Source of the DNA: Diploscapter coronatus
Lineage: Eukaryota > Nematoda > Chromadorea > Rhabditida > Rhabditidae
Reading direction: 5' to 3'
Assembly (NCBI GenBank): GCA_964036155.1
Contig: OZ038423.1
Location: 58,047,249-58,111,248 of the forward strand
DNA: 64,000 nucleotides
Part shown: piece after piece, positions 1-13,200 of the stretch
Layout: each line of letters opens with the position of its first letter
How positions within the stretch are numbered: position 1 is the stretch's first letter
Notes under the pieces: model-generated
What the model was told of the DNA's origin: nothing
What the model saw: only the letters and a program-made list of their open reading frames with translations
Databases searched by the model: none
Program-made: the position numbers and the translations under genes

Positions 1-252
1 ATATTTTATAAGTTATTTCCAAATATTCTCGCTTATTTCGTAAGAAATCAATCTCGTCTGGAAGCATAATGGACCCTCATGAATCTTTTATGTCCGCGCA
101 TATGACCACTAAAATAGGCAGAAATCTTCTTCTGGCTATAGTAGCCCCGAAAGGAAATTGTTCGAACGTTTGAAGGAGCGGTCCCCAAAATAATTACAAT
201 GAGATTAATTAACTTCTCCCAAAATAGCTCAGGGAATCTCATGATTTTGCAG

Positions 253-1109
253 GAAATTCAGTAAGAAATTCCAGGAAGTCGACAAGCAGCAATTGCGAGG
301 AAAGTGGTTCTTCGTCGAGAACGAAGTTGAGATTTTGGAAATGTCAAGTCATCCGCATATTTGCCAGTTGTTGGACGCATTTAAAACGGATACCCGATAT
401 TATCTGCTTTTTGAGCATGCAGAGGTAGAAGCCCACGATCAAGAATTTCACGACTTCCGATTTTCAGGGCGGCGATTTATTCGAAGCCATCAAGGAACTT
501 GGAAAGTTAACCGAGATCGATGCCTCACTCGTCATTGCTCAGACTGCCTCAGCTCTAAGCTATCTTCACGCCAGAAAAATCGTGCATCGGGATATAAAGC
601 CGGAAAATTTGCTATTGTCACGACGATGGCATGTGCGATTATGTGATTTTGGCCTGGCGTGCACCGTTCTTGGACCTCTGTTTCGAGTCTGTGGAACACC
701 GACTTATTGTGCTCCGGAAGTGCTCAAGGAATGTGGTAGGTCTCATCTGAAAAGATACCGAAGAATCGGCAAAAATTGATCATTTCGTTCAGGATACGGG
801 TATCCGGCTGACATCTGGTCATTGGGCGTTTTGTTGCACGTTCTTCTTCTTGGCTACGCTCCCTTCCGCTCAGGTGATCGGACAAGACTGTTCCGGCTGA
901 TCACCCAGGGCCGAATACACTTCGAGTTGCCAGAATGGAGGAGAATTTCAACATGTTAGTCTCAAAATGGTTCACAAAAATAAAACCAAGCTTCAGATGC
1001 AAGAGATCTGGTGTCCAGGATGATGAACACAAACGTTGACAAGAGACCCAGAGCAATAGAAATTCTTGCCCATCCATGGATTCTTCAGTCTAAAGAAGCT
1101 GATGACTAG
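253..1109 (+). CDS. Doublecortin-like / CaMK-family Ser/Thr kinase, 3' part
   Basis: C-terminal two thirds of a protein kinase; the N-lobe with the glycine loop and ATP-binding lysine lies upstream of the window or in an exon not recognised. Exons are 253-424, 468-735, 793-954 and 997-1109, all GT-AG and in frame. Visible motifs in order: ENEVEIL (helix C Glu), the catalytic loop HRDIKPEN, DFGLA, the activation-segment end VCGTPTYCAPE, and DIWSLGVLLHVLLLGYAPFR. The protein stops soon after HPWILQSKEADD. The segment CTVLGPLFRVCGTPTYCAPE and the HPHI/HRDIKPENLL layout fit the DCLK group of the CaMK family (ZYG-8 in C. elegans), whose members bind microtubules through N-terminal doublecortin domains; those domains are not in the window. 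All catalytic residues that should be present are present, so an active kinase is expected. Family assignment is good; the exact orthologue is less certain because the N-terminus is missing. Confidence 0.82.
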
Positions 1110-1766
1110 ATCGATCGCCTGGCTCTCGAAGAACTACAAACCTTGCCGATTTTATCCGGACTTAAAATAATCAATGATAGCCAGTCACTTTTTAGCTGGT
1201 ATCCAATTGAATTTAATCTCGTGTCTCTCAAAATCTATATCCGAATCGTGCCAAACTTCCGGTCTGTATAAACATGCTATCCCATATTTTCACTGTCGAT
1301 ATACCAATTGTCTTTCAATTATGGACTTAAATTTTTGAACAATTGAAATAAAATTTCATTTTTGGTTAAATCTCTAAAAATAGAATACTGATCCATTATG
1401 ATATGCAATGTTGAACTTATTGAATGGACTATTGAAAATTGAAATGAATGGAATTGTTCGAAAAGAGTTGCAGAAAGAAACTATTCGAATTTCGAATCTA
1501 ACAAAAAGGTGAATGTTTTGCTCGAAAATATTTGTTGGAGAGCACAAAAACTCGCCTCGATCTAATACGTAAGCACTTAGCACTTGAATCTCATAAGACC
1601 TGGCACAAATCAAATACAGTCGTCTGTGGTATCAAATCAAATAGATTGGAGTATCGATTCATAAAAAATACTAGAAGGATCATTAAAAAAACTAGGCACT
1701 CTAGTTTGTAGGATAAATGCTGCTTTTCCAGAAAATGGGATAATTTGAAAGAAGAAATGAATCGGT
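1110..1766. other. Intergenic, between convergent genes
   Basis: The kinase gene and uridine phosphorylase converge on this AT-rich stretch, which should hold both 3' UTRs. An AATAAA hexamer on the plus strand at about 1348-1353 is a plausible poly(A) signal for the kinase. No further gene or repeat was seen. Confidence 0.5.
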
Positions 1767-2962
1767 CTAAATTCCTAGTTGCTTTCGGATGTAGGCAGTG
1801 ACGAGTCTGAAAGGCCGTTGCTCGTATTCCACGTACTGCTCGTGCTCGATCTTGATTTGATCGCCGTTCATTCGATTCAACAAGGCAACACAGACGATCG
1901 CAGCTAAAAATTCTCCATTTGCGAAAATCTGGAAAATCTCACCTTTGACTCCAGCCCGGTACGTCATCGACGCGAAGCACGTGCTTTCCATCTCAATATT
2001 CCTTACTCCCTTCTCGTGGATCAGTTTGAGAAACGCGAATTTGTCTTCGGCAGTGTACTCGCAGAAATATCCATCCAAGCGCATTTGGCCTAAAATCAAT
2101 TTTGAAAAAAACATTAAAATTAAAGTCCGACCTTCATAGAAATCATCAGCACACATAGTCATTCCCTTCTCAAAGGGGATGCTTAGCTCCACAGCGAGTT
2201 TACCCATGTCTTCCGAAATACCTTCGTCCAGATAGGTGTCTCGCTCTACCTAAAACTGGAAATCACCGAAGTTTCGAAAGAAAATTTCAGACCCTTTTCC
2301 CAGCAATCCACTGAACGTATTTGTCGGTCAACTCTCCGTTCATAGCGGCTGTCGAAATTACGACTGTTCCAGGAGCAACCCCAATACCGCCGGAGGTTCC
2401 AAGGCGGATAAACCTAGATTAATTTTCTGGAAGGAAAATTTGAGGTTCAAACTTGACATCCTTCGCCTTAGCGTGGTGCATTAATTTCAGGGACTCAATG
2501 AGCATGATCGACAACGAAGGTGTACCCATTCCGTGCTAAATCGGTTGATTAGATTAGCTACTAATGTGCTGTTTCGAAAAGTACGTTAATCCAGCAAACT
2601 GATCCGGTTTTGTAAATGACGAATCGATCACTACGCGATAAATTCTCACTGCATGGAAGTCCAGTTTCCTGAAGAAAAGGATTTTGAAAAAGCCATTTTG
2701 AAACTTTCCTGTCTTACCTTCGAGAACCATTCTGCGTAGAGTTTGAAGCGAGACGGAGAACCTCCGGTGCAGATGAACTAAAGCTTCTTCTTTAAAAAGA
2801 ATTTGGAAGATTCTTATTTACCTTGGTATCTCCAAATGTCGCTTCAATGTCCAGGGTCTTGATTCCAAATCCAAAATGATAGAGAAAATCTTCCGATGCG
2901 TCCTCCATGTACTTGTTGATAGGCTTGGGAACGTCGCCCACTTGCGAATCTACTGCGGACAT
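1767..2962 (-). CDS. upp-1: Uridine phosphorylase
   Basis: Pyrimidine salvage enzyme: phosphorolysis of uridine to uracil and ribose-1-phosphate in the cytosol. Eight exons on the minus strand: 2822-2962, 2718-2777, 2585-2668, 2453-2535, 2293-2413, 2132-2249, 1943-2089 and 1767-1903. They join in frame to 296 aa, the usual length of animal UPP. Starts MSAVDSQVGDVPKP. Diagnostic segments: GDTKFICTGGSPSR (phosphate loop region), FVIYKTGSVCWINHGMGTPS, the nucleoside phosphorylase signature around IRLGTSGGIGVAPGTVVIS, and VRNIEMESTCFAS with the substrate-contacting MES. One donor is GTTTGA and one GTCTGA, weak but required by frame and homology. It lies downstream of the BAZ2-like gene on the same strand, 2.3 kb away; from memory the C. 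elegans orthologue (ZK783.2) also neighbours flt-1 (ZK783.4). High confidence. Confidence 0.95.
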
Positions 2963-5268
2963 TTTATGGATTTACCAATGATCGCTATTTCTAGAAAGGT
3001 AGTCAGTCAAAATCCTGAATTTTCAAAGATAGGCAAATGTTGTTGAATTCTGTAGAAATTGTAGCATAATACGCTCGTCAAAATATGTAAAACCTCGCCT
3101 TCTCTAATGCGATTTATGATGTTTTGAGCCCAATAGATAACACTTTCTACGCAATAGACAGCTTTATAAGTAAAAATTAGGAATAAAATAAAATGGTACT
3201 AATGAAAGTCCTACGTGGTTTTTCGAATGGGAATATAATGGAAGCCAGTCATGGCAAAACAAAATATATACATTCGAGAAAAAACGCTCACTGAAAAGAG
3301 ACATTGATCAATATAAAGTGAGGGGAGGCAGCGGGTGCGCAGAAAATGCCCTAGGCATTGGAAAAAGGGCGAAAGCGCGGCGGTCGTAGAATATTTTGTG
3401 AAAGACTTTTTGAAGATGAGCTTTAAACGGAGAAAATAAGTGAGAAAGGACTCGCCTTAGGGGCTATAATTTCGATTTTTAGCTTCATATTGGATTAAGA
3501 AAAGAAAAGGGTAATAAAATAGAAGTGAGCTACAATTTTGGTAAAAAAAAAAACAGTTGAAACTCGTAGATATCAATTAGTTTTTGAAAGTGCAAAGGTT
3601 GTTAAAACTAGTGGGCGAGCGAAAAGATAGAGCAAATTTGAACAATGTGACTTTTACTTACGTAAGAATGAAACCCTTTCAAGAGACCGCATTTTTCTAA
3701 ATCGCTGAAAAGGTGGGCAAAAATGAATCCGAAGTTCCTTAGAAAGACCTTTTATATATTCACGGCCTACTTGAGAAGGCATCGAAAATGAGCCCCTATC
3801 AGGACTTTCAAACATCCTTTTTCCAAATTTAGTCTAGAGAAAATTTGGGCAATTTTGAAATCACATAGGGAAAAGAAGGAATCTTATGGAGTTTGGAGCC
3901 TAGAAGAATATAGATTTCGATATTTTGATGATATAATTTTGGCAGAAGATTTTTTTTTCGATATTCTTCATAGTAAGAGACTTGAATACCGATATTTTGC
4001 ATCATAAAATGATAAATGAATCTGGAACTCTGGCTTCTTAGAAATCTACGTGTGAAGACGCGATAAGTGGGTGAATAAATACCGGCGAGTTTTGCGTTTG
4101 CAGAGAAGCGAACTTCATCTGTACTTTGAATTATAAACGTAAACACCGCCCCCACGATTTTTAAAATCTACGATATTCACAAATACCTCAAAAACTCGGA
4201 TTTTGACTGATTGCCATTCGATCAAAGGTAAAACGATATCAGCGAAATTTCGAAGAACGAAAATCAATTAGGTTTGTTGTTTCTTCGATTCGATAAAAAC
4301 ATTTTAAGAGACGAACTGAAAACTGAGACGCCACATTGTTCAGGCCATGGGTTTCGTATAGAGCGCACTTTTGGCGTTTAGATATAATCTATTGGGAGGT
4401 GTTAGATATCGATGAACATTTCTCGTACTGTGTGTTGATAATTAATTACTTTTCAAGCGATCCTTCCAGATTGCCATCTTTATAAGGCCCAAATTTTATC
4501 TAGTCTATCCATCTCGGATATTTTTCGCTAAACTAGCAATGTATTACTGGTATTTGAGGCGAGTTCAAAAGTATAAACGTTTTGTTTTAAGAGGTTTATT
4601 GATGCGATTTTCCATCGAAGTTTAAATATTTATGGCCGAAATTATGAGGCAAATGGGAGACATGTGCAATGAAAATTGAATACAAGTACTTGAAGTACTG
4701 AAAAGAATAGTCACACCGAAAACGATAGAATTAGAATGAAACTGAAAGGTGAAAGGTAAGCTGGATAATTACAAAAATCACAACGGGGCGTGGAAACCCA
4801 TTCACAAAAAGAGAAGTGCGATTTTAAATTAATCGGAACTCGATATTTTAGACTAATTGAATAATTATCCATTTTTCAGACACCTCTTTCGGCGCTCGAA
4901 AAATACCTCGTAACAACAAATAGCTAAAGCCACAATCGTAAAAACTCAATGCACGAAAAGCGATTGAAAAGAATGATCCTGAAAGAAGTAAAATTAAAAA
5001 GTAAGTTGGCATTATTGCGTCAAGTTCTGATAGATGACAAGTCATTGATAAAAATACGAAAATTACAAAGCACTGACCAGTATTTCATTGTGGTAGTCGT
5101 GAAACTTGGGGTAATCATCAAAATAAATACACGATTAATAAGCTTAGAACGGTCATACAATTGAAGATCATCATTCATGAGAAGAATTGAAATGTTCGGA
5201 TAAAGCAACGTATTGAATTGGAATACAATTCCTAACAAATTGGTAAATGGCTACTTACAAACGAAAAG
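2963..5268. other. Intergenic, 2.3 kb between flt-1 3' end and upp-1 5' end
   Basis: AT-rich, no supportable exon on either strand; short ORFs here lack codon bias, splice partners and recognisable motifs. It should contain the upp-1 promoter (nearest 2963-3300) and the 3' UTR of the BAZ2-like gene (just below 5269). No clear repeat was found. Confidence 0.5.
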
Positions 5269-8200
5269 TCAATGTTTCATTCTTTTTAGGCGCTTGCTGT
5301 AGTTGTATTTCAGTTGACGCCAGCGTTTCTGGTAGAACTTGTGGAGGGTGGTTCCTGGAGAAGTCACATTTTTAGAAAAAAAAAAAATATTGAAAAAATA
5401 CCTGCGACCCCAACTGGAGAATCATCCTCGTTGAAAGTACGGCAGTTGTTGAACATTAACTCCATGTCAGCTGCGAAATCTTCCGGGCCTTCGTAGCTAA
5501 ATTCGAGTTTTCCTATAGAAAAACGATGTACTCTTACAAATTCGCTTCGATCCTGTTCCTGATCGTGCTCAGATCGATAGGGTTAGCGATGACATCCTTG
5601 TAGCCGACCACCAACTCGAGATCGACAGGTTCCATGAACGGACCAGCGCAATGGTGTGTTTCCATTTCATCCAGCATCGCTCTGTAATTTATCTTTTGAA
5701 GTTGAGAAACAAACTTTGTGTACCTGCACAGATCATTGTTCATTTCATTTGGAAACACAACTGGCTGTGGGGGCTCCGCCTTCCGCTTTGCACCTCTTTT
5801 CAGGTCTCTTTCCGGGTCGGCGTTTTCTGGGTTCTGATTCTGATGGTTCTCCCGTTCCTCGCTCTCGCCACGCATGATCACTTTTCTTTCGAATTTCTAA
5901 AGGAGGAATTGGAAATCTTCGATTAAAGCTTGCTAGGTTTACCTTCATATCGCACCCAGCGCAGATGTACTCGGAAATGGACTCGGGAATGTGCTCCCTG
6001 GTGCATTCGATATGGTAGAAATTGCTGCATTTCTTGCATGGATAAATTGGAGCTCCATCTTTGCAGCACAGAACGCAAGTTGGTTTGCCAGACGCGTTTT
6101 CTTTGCATCTGCAAGAGAAATATTACAAAAAGAATTTCCAATTACTGAGATTACCTTGGACAGTACCAGTTTCCCTCCGGAACAGTAGCCAGAATTGGTC
6201 GGAAGCAGTGCATGTGATAGCCCATTTCGCACTGATCACACAGGAGCATTCTGTCGGCGAACTCTTGGGTCTTGCAGATCTGACAGCGAGCCTGAGTGAT
6301 GGAACGCTCCCAGGCAATCGAAGAATCGAGGCACTGGACGGCGAGCATGAGCTGAGAGAGTGTGGTAGCTTCCTGGATATAGGAACGCCAGATCTCAATC
6401 ATCTCCCGATCGTCGGTGTCTTCCTTCTCTTTCTCTTCGTTGTCTTCCTGCTCCTGAAAGAAGATATTTTTGGATTCGGGGAAGGTTTGTTTTACCTTCT
6501 CATTGGTTTCATCCAACTCCATCTCCTCTTCGTCTTCGCCCTTCTCACTCTCAGGTTCCTTCTTTTCCAAGCCCAAAATCTTAGCGACTGGATGAGGCTC
6601 ATTGGCGTAGAAGCTGTTGCGAAGATATTTCCTTTCAATCAGCTGCTCTGTGTTCAGAATCGCGGTTTTCAAGTCCTCCAGTGAAGGGGCACTGCCGACT
6701 TCGTGGTGGGACCAATCGTCAGTTAGTTCAATCACTGAAACTTTAAAACGTGGATTTTCCCAAGGAAAAGAGATGTCCAACCTTCTCCGTTGACCATTTC
6801 ATTTCCATTGATCTCATTGGGGTTGGAAACTTGGAGCTTTGAGTCGACGACCTTCTTCCTCAGCGCCTTGATCGCTTTCATGACTCGGTAGCGCACTTCT
6901 GCTTCAACTTGTGGCGTGTTCACAGTCGGTCCGATCCGATCGAACTTCAGTGGACCCAATTTGATGTCCTTGAGGAACCAATTCTTGCAGAGCAGTCTGT
7001 GGAGAGCGCGCTCTCTAATTCCTCTGCCATGCAGTGACGATTTCAATGATTCTAGCTCCTGCTTTGAGCTGACCGTCCACCATCCTCGCTTGAAGGGGTT
7101 CTCCATCCTTCTGTAGCGCCTTCTCTTCTTCTTGTCGATGTTCGCTCTCGTAAGTACGACCTAAATTCAAAGACCTATTTCCCATGGATGCTTCTTCTAT
7201 ACCTGATCAATCAGGTCCTCCACACAAGCAACGACATCTGGGTCTACATATCTGTCTGCTGAGATCGAGGCTGGATCCTTGTTGCAAGTTTCGCCCATAT
7301 TGCAAGCAGGATTGTGCACGCCACCGCTCTCAGCTGCCTCTACCACAATAACAGGTGTATTCTTGAGCTGCCAGTACTGCCTAAAATTTCTAATCAATTA
7401 AATTCCACCTTTAAAGTCATACCTATGGAATCTGTCCCACCCAAATGGGAATGTCCTGACCCGTCGGTTGAGATCATCGATTTGCCGCTTGAACACGGCC
7501 GATTCTTTGTAGAGAACGCCAATCTGCACTTCTAGCTCTTCAGGCGTCATCTTTTCCTCTTCAAGAGTGAGAATCTCGCATTGACCAAGTCCAGGCGTGA
7601 ACTTCTTGTCCTTCTGCGGAGTGGCTGGACGTGAACCATCCGAATCCGAAGCTCTTCCGTTTTCAGCTATTCCATTCTCCTCTGTCTTCTCATCGCCCTC
7701 CTTTTCTTCTTTGTTCTGGAGTTTCGTCAATTTGCGCTTCTTCTTCTGCTCCAATTTTAGAACTCTGGCCTGAAATTGGACAAAAACTGAACATCGGAAA
7801 GGTTGCTACAAGTTTACCTTTCCCTCTCTCATCCATCGTTCGCCCTTGAGCTTGCTGACTTCCTCCAGGTTGCTGTCAATTTCTTTAACAATGTTTCTGC
7901 AGCAAAGAAGCTCGTTGCAGATGTAGGCCAAGATTTCAGCTTTGTTCTCTCCAGATAGGCACTCGAATGAAGAAGTGTCCAGTAGGACGGATAGCTAAAT
8001 TGGTGCTTTAAAAATTGATTTGGAATTTATTGCCAACCTTCTTTCCCTGTTCGTCTCTTGAATGGAGGAACATCCGCATGATTTCGGAATAGTTTTCCCG
8101 TTTCATGCCGACTTCTTGGAGTGACTGTCCTAGCTTCGTCTTGCCCTTTCTTCCATTCGGTAGTCCAGGATATTCGAGTACCAAAGCGAACAGAGTCTTG

Positions 8201-10216
8201 ACCAAATTCATCATCGAATCGAAATGCTTTTTGTCACCAGCCAGGCCAGCACAGAGGTCTGATAGAGATGGGACTTTGGCCAGATCTGAGGTTGTTCTTC
8301 ATTTTGAGTAGATTTTGAATTGCCTTACCAATACTCAGAACATGTGCAAAGTTCTGGACGAATTCGTGGACCATCAGGGCGTTGGCGAAAGCGTTGCCAT
8401 CCAGTGCTAGATTTTCGATTCTGGACAACTCCGGCAGCGGCCGGGTTTCTGTCAGAAGTAAGTCATCGCATGGCTCTCTGCTCCATTTGATTTTGTCCTC
8501 ATCGTCGTATGCTTCCAGCTGGATTTCCTCATAGCACTCGGGTTCAAAAGACTGAAGTCAAAGACTATCTTTTTCCTCAAAATAAACAAGACTCACGTCA
8601 TCTGGCGAGAATCTGCTAATTCCATCGCGGACAGGTGTTTCCTTTCGGCGATCGCCATTTTTCATCGGGGGCTTTGTCTTGTACATTTTCATGATTTCAT
8701 CATAGACCTCCTGCTCTGTGAGACGATCGATGCACTGAAGAAGAAAACCTTGAGTTTCTCCCGAAAATCTTCCAATCCTTACCTTTTCACCATTGGCTTT
8801 TTCTCTTGGGTACAGAAACTCGCCCACGATCATCTTGCCGGAAAATGCAAAGTTGTCTCGACCGATAGATCCCACCTGGGGGGTCTTCATCAGATATCTT
8901 ATGACTTCGGCATAGTTGCTGATCCGTTTCCCACAAGGAGTGTAGTAGATAACGTCGCCGCGAACGCCGGAAGGAGTTAATGAACGAACGAAGGTTTGAC
9001 GTCTCCAGCCGTGTTTCAGTGGAACTCGCAATTGAGTTTCAGTAGGGATACACTTCTTCGAATTGGATAAGTCTGAAAAATACAGACCTTTCCAGAAGTT
9101 TTTAATTTCTTACCCAATGAAGCGCTCGGACTTGGCGTTCCAGTCTTTGAAGTTCCAGCAGCCAGTTCTGCCGCCTTGATCAGCTGATCGTTGGCAATTC
9201 CAGTCGAGCTGTTCTTCAGATTCTTGTGTCCATTCTGGGCTGCTTGCTGCTGTGCTTTAGCAAGAGACTGTTGCAGTAGCTGAGTGGCGTACAGTTGCCA
9301 GATAGCATTGTCCAACATGTTCTTGTTCATTACAGATTGCTGAGTCGGCTTGGGCTTATCCCTGGAAAAAAGTCTTTCTTGAAAAAATCGTATTTTCTCT
9401 TACTGTTTTGGAGGAGTCGCTTTCGGCATGATGAGACTGTTCAAACTCGTCCCTTCTTTAATGGCTACAGTAGCTGAAGGCGAAGATGAAATTGAAGTAA
9501 CTGGCTTTGGAGCTGGGCTTGGCTTCGCTGGTGTAGCAGGAGTGGCAGTGACAGAAGGAGATGGAATAGTAATTTTGTTCGTTCCAGAGGTAGATGGTTT
9601 CTGGGCAGAATTTGTATTGTTGGCTGCATTCGCTGGAATTTGTTTTTTGCTTCTAATATTTGTTTGTTTTAATTTTTACATTTCTTGATGTTCTCTGCTA
9701 GTTTCTTCAATACTTCATCGAATGAAGCCTGTTGTTGTTGTTGTTTCTGTTGGGCCTGAGCAGTGGCTTGTTGTTGGAGCTGAGCGATTTGGGCCTATAA
9801 AGTCGGTCCTAAGAGTTTGCTTTATGGGTGACTCATACCTGAGCCATCATCGTCTGCCACATCATCATTTCGGGCGATGCTCCGTAAGCTCCCATCCCCA
9901 TCATTGGGTTCATCGCGGCCATCGTCGAGAAAGCAGCCATCTGTTGCAACAGAGCTGCTTGTTGCTGAGGGGTCATGGAGTTGGGACGATTTCTGGAGGC
10001 TGATGAAGACGTTGAAGCTGAAATTTTAAAGACTAAAGTTTATTATTTCCAAATTCGAATACTATTCGATGTGGAAGAGGCTGCGGAAAGACCATTGGCG
10101 ATGCCACTCAAGGAGTTGCTTGAAGCAGCTGAGGACGTCGCTGTAGAGCCAAGGCCACTCATCTGAGCTGCTTGGGCAGCGAGTAGTCGCAACAATGCAT
10201 TCTGCTGATCGGCCAT
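5269..10216 (-). CDS. flt-1: BAZ2-type chromatin reader (MBD/TAM, DDT, two PHD, bromodomain)
   Basis: Nuclear chromatin-remodelling-associated protein of the BAZ2 family, which pairs with ISWI ATPases and reads modified histones. ATG taken at 10216 (MADQQNALLRLLAAQ). First exons: 10063-10216, 9839-10017, 9680-9794, 9404-9632, 9114-9361. Domain order from the N-terminus: Gln/Ala/Met-rich start; Ser/Thr/Pro-rich linker; MBD/TAM domain about 9060-8800 (VPLKHGWRRQTFVRSL, DVIYYTPCGKR); DDT domain about 8460-8050 (ALMVHEFVQNFAHVL); basic/acidic coiled region and WHIM-like segment about 7850-6800; PHD1 at 6290-6150 (CQIC, LLCDQCEMGYHMHC, WYCPRC); a complete second PHD at 6110-5945 (CVLC, PCKKC, YHIEC, CAGC); bromodomain about 5690-5300 with VIANPIDLSTIR and the acetyl-lysine Asn region FNNCRTFNEDDS. 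Stop at 5269-5271. Exon borders in the middle were checked only in part. Orthologue name rests on domain order and the upp-1 neighbour. Confidence 0.9.
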
Positions 10217-13200
10217 TAGTCTACTGCGCAATTGTCCAGCATTGATCGATAATTGTGCGGATTGGTCTGGAATCAGTCGGCATATTATTCGGAGTGAATT
10301 CGTAAAATCGAACGGTAAACGGGGGTGTACGTTTCGAATGACACTGAGGGAAAGGTCGTTGGAGAGGTAGAGAAACGAATAATAAGAGAAGCAGCAATTT
10401 GTTTGTGAGAAAGAGATGAGCGAAATAAACAGCGGCAGTGAGAGAATGGGAATGGAACTGAAAGGTGAACGCGAACACGAACGAGCGAATGTGGAGAGGA
10501 GTCAGGCCGACTACACCGGGAAAGAAGGGAAGAGGAAAATAGATGGGGGAGAGGCAGCAGCGAGCGACCCGAGTCTGGTATGAATAAACCGCTAGCGGAC
10601 ACAACGAGAATACAAAACGACAGGGGAGGAAAAGGAGACAGGAAAGAGGAAAGAGATGACTCGATCCTATCCACCACAATTGAATGGCGCGTTAAGAGAT
10701 TGGAAAGCGCGCGCGCGCGTCGGTCCAAGGCCCCGCTGCCTTGCTTCGACTCTTTTATCGCTCCCCTCAACTTGTCCATATGTTACACGCGCCCTTTTGC
10801 TTGCAGCTGCAATCGGCAAAACAATCATCCACTCCCGCTCCCCTACCCTGACTTGACTCCAAAGTTCCTCTCCAGCAGTTTGCTCTCTCTTGTCAGATCT
10901 TCCACCTTCCTTCCACCAGTCACGAATTTGCGCGTTACCCAGTAATCCCATGAGGCAGAACAATACGCTCGTTTCGCTTGTTGACGACAAGTCCGGCACT
11001 AATCGTCAAATATGGAATAGCGAGATCGACACGGCACGCTTGATGAATTATAGCCACGATATATTGATATTTGGAAATGTGTGGCGGAATTTGAAAAGGC
11101 AATAATTGTAGTTGACTGCGTGTGATTCGGCGGCATGAGAAAGATGACGGGAAATGAAGAGGGGCGACAAAATACATGAAGTTTGCAGGCGGTGTGAGCG
11201 AATGAAAGGAAGAGGTTGAAGGCAAAGAAGAAAGGCCATAGCCGTGCATCAGCAGCAGAGCATCACTGACTTGGAGCCGACGCTTTTTCCCATTCCCTAT
11301 TCTCCCCGCACCGCACACTCAAACAACAACGACACGCTCCCGCTACTGCTGCTGCTGCAGAGGCACACAAGAAATCGACGCGAAATAAGAGACGCGACTA
11401 TTATTTCGAAATGTGTCGTAGGCAGCAGCAGTGTCTCCATGTTGATGCAGCCGGCCGGCCATATTTTGCCCCTTGTCGTACATCAGCGGACAAATCTATG
11501 CTAATTTCGAGGCGAAAAGGATATCCACCAAGGGTCAAACAAATCAATAAGACATGAATGAATGAGAGAACCAATTTAGGTGCATTGACGAGGAAAACAC
11601 GGGAGGAAAAAAGGAATTGATTGCAATCGTGTATAGGAATCAAACTGACAAGTGAGCGTGTGACGTGTGTGTGTGTTGAGCGAGAAAGAAACGAGGCGAA
11701 AGGACGCACTGGGATGCGTTCTCAGACTGATAAACGAAATGATCGAATGATGAAACGGTAAATGACTATGCTCACGAAAACAGACGTGTGTTGCATATGA
11801 AAATGAATTTTATGGGGCTGGAACACTATTATCGAAAGTGGATCACAGAGAAGGCCGATGAATAGAGTTTCAGTCAGGAAATTGATCTGAATTGGAGTCT
11901 TTCAATAGCAGCCAAATATGGTCGAATCCGGCAAAACCCAGAAATGTGATCAGCAGCGGAGACAACGCGCGATGATGCTAGTGGAAGCGACCGCGAAGGG
12001 ACAGGCCCGATGAGAGGAGGACACCACAGACACTAAAGCTATACGGCGGTCGGGTTCGAAGAGAGAGAGAGAGAGGCAAGGGAACACGAGAGACAGATAG
12101 ACGCAGAAAGAGATAGATAGATAGAGGGGGAGGAGGGAGAGAAATGGAATAGGCCAGACTGTGCATCGCACTGCTGCATCGCCCCCCAGCCATAGTCATC
12201 GATTGAGCGACAACAAGAAGAAATAAGTAGGCAAGCAGCCAACCAACCTCTCCCTCCCCAGAAAGCATTGCTACAGCCAGAGCGGTGAGGGACTAGACAG
12301 ATGCGACAAACGAAGACATTCTCAATGGAGGCGACGGGAAAACGCAGCGCAGGATGCAAAATGACAATTATCTGTCTCTGTGACTCAACTCCCCTCTACC
12401 GTAGTCTCAAATCGGAACACTTAGCCCTCATCTATTGCCAGATATGCGGTGCGGATTAAGGCGAATCATGTAAATAAGCGAAGAAATTGTGTGATGCGAC
12501 GGCTGCGCTGCTTCGGCTTCTCGCCATTTCGACGCATGTAACCATGGTGAAAAACGCCCCGAGTACTCTCAGACTTGGCCCGACAAATAGATAGATAATG
12601 GGCTGAGGCGGATAGATCTATTAGTAATCAAACGACACAATTAGTCTGTCTTCTTTTCTCCTTCTTCTTCTTCCTTCAAGTCCACTTTGCTCCAGTGTTT
12701 CAAGATCTCTCGTGATGACTGATTTTCGGCTCATGGTGTGAGTAATGAGTCAGAAAGCGCGCATGGGGATGATAAGTTGTTCTCAATGATGGAAGGCAAG
12801 TCTGAGAAGGGGGCCCTGCAAGAGATGACCGATTGTATGTGCCTAGATGGGGTCACGAAAGAAGAAAAATGGGAGATGTAGGAGGGACTAGACAAGGATA
12901 GGCCCATAGACCCTCGAAAGAGTGAGCGAGCGGCGCTCGACCAACGAGATGACGGGTGGGAGGCACACACACACACAAGGCAAGCATTGGTGGCTGAGGC
13001 AATCGGCAATGCTAGCAGGGCAGCAGACAAGCAAAGCAGCCACAGCAGAGGAGAGGGAGGACGCGCTCGCCGCGCGACACACACACACAACCAACACACA
13101 CCAGGGAAGAGGCAAGGGGAGAAACGGGCAAAAGAGGAGTCAATAACGAACTGAAAGGAGGAAGCCATGGGAGAGTGGAGGGAAGAAAAAGGAGAGCAGC

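Noticed and set aside
3829..4155. 108-codon minus-strand ORF between flt-1 and upp-1.
   Set aside because: No recognisable domain, and codon use like the surrounding AT-rich spacer.
10221..10779. Two overlapping minus-strand ORFs running up to the flt-1 start.
   Set aside because: They are in frames other than flt-1, Ser/Pro/Leu-rich and without domain signals; probably 5' UTR or promoter sequence.
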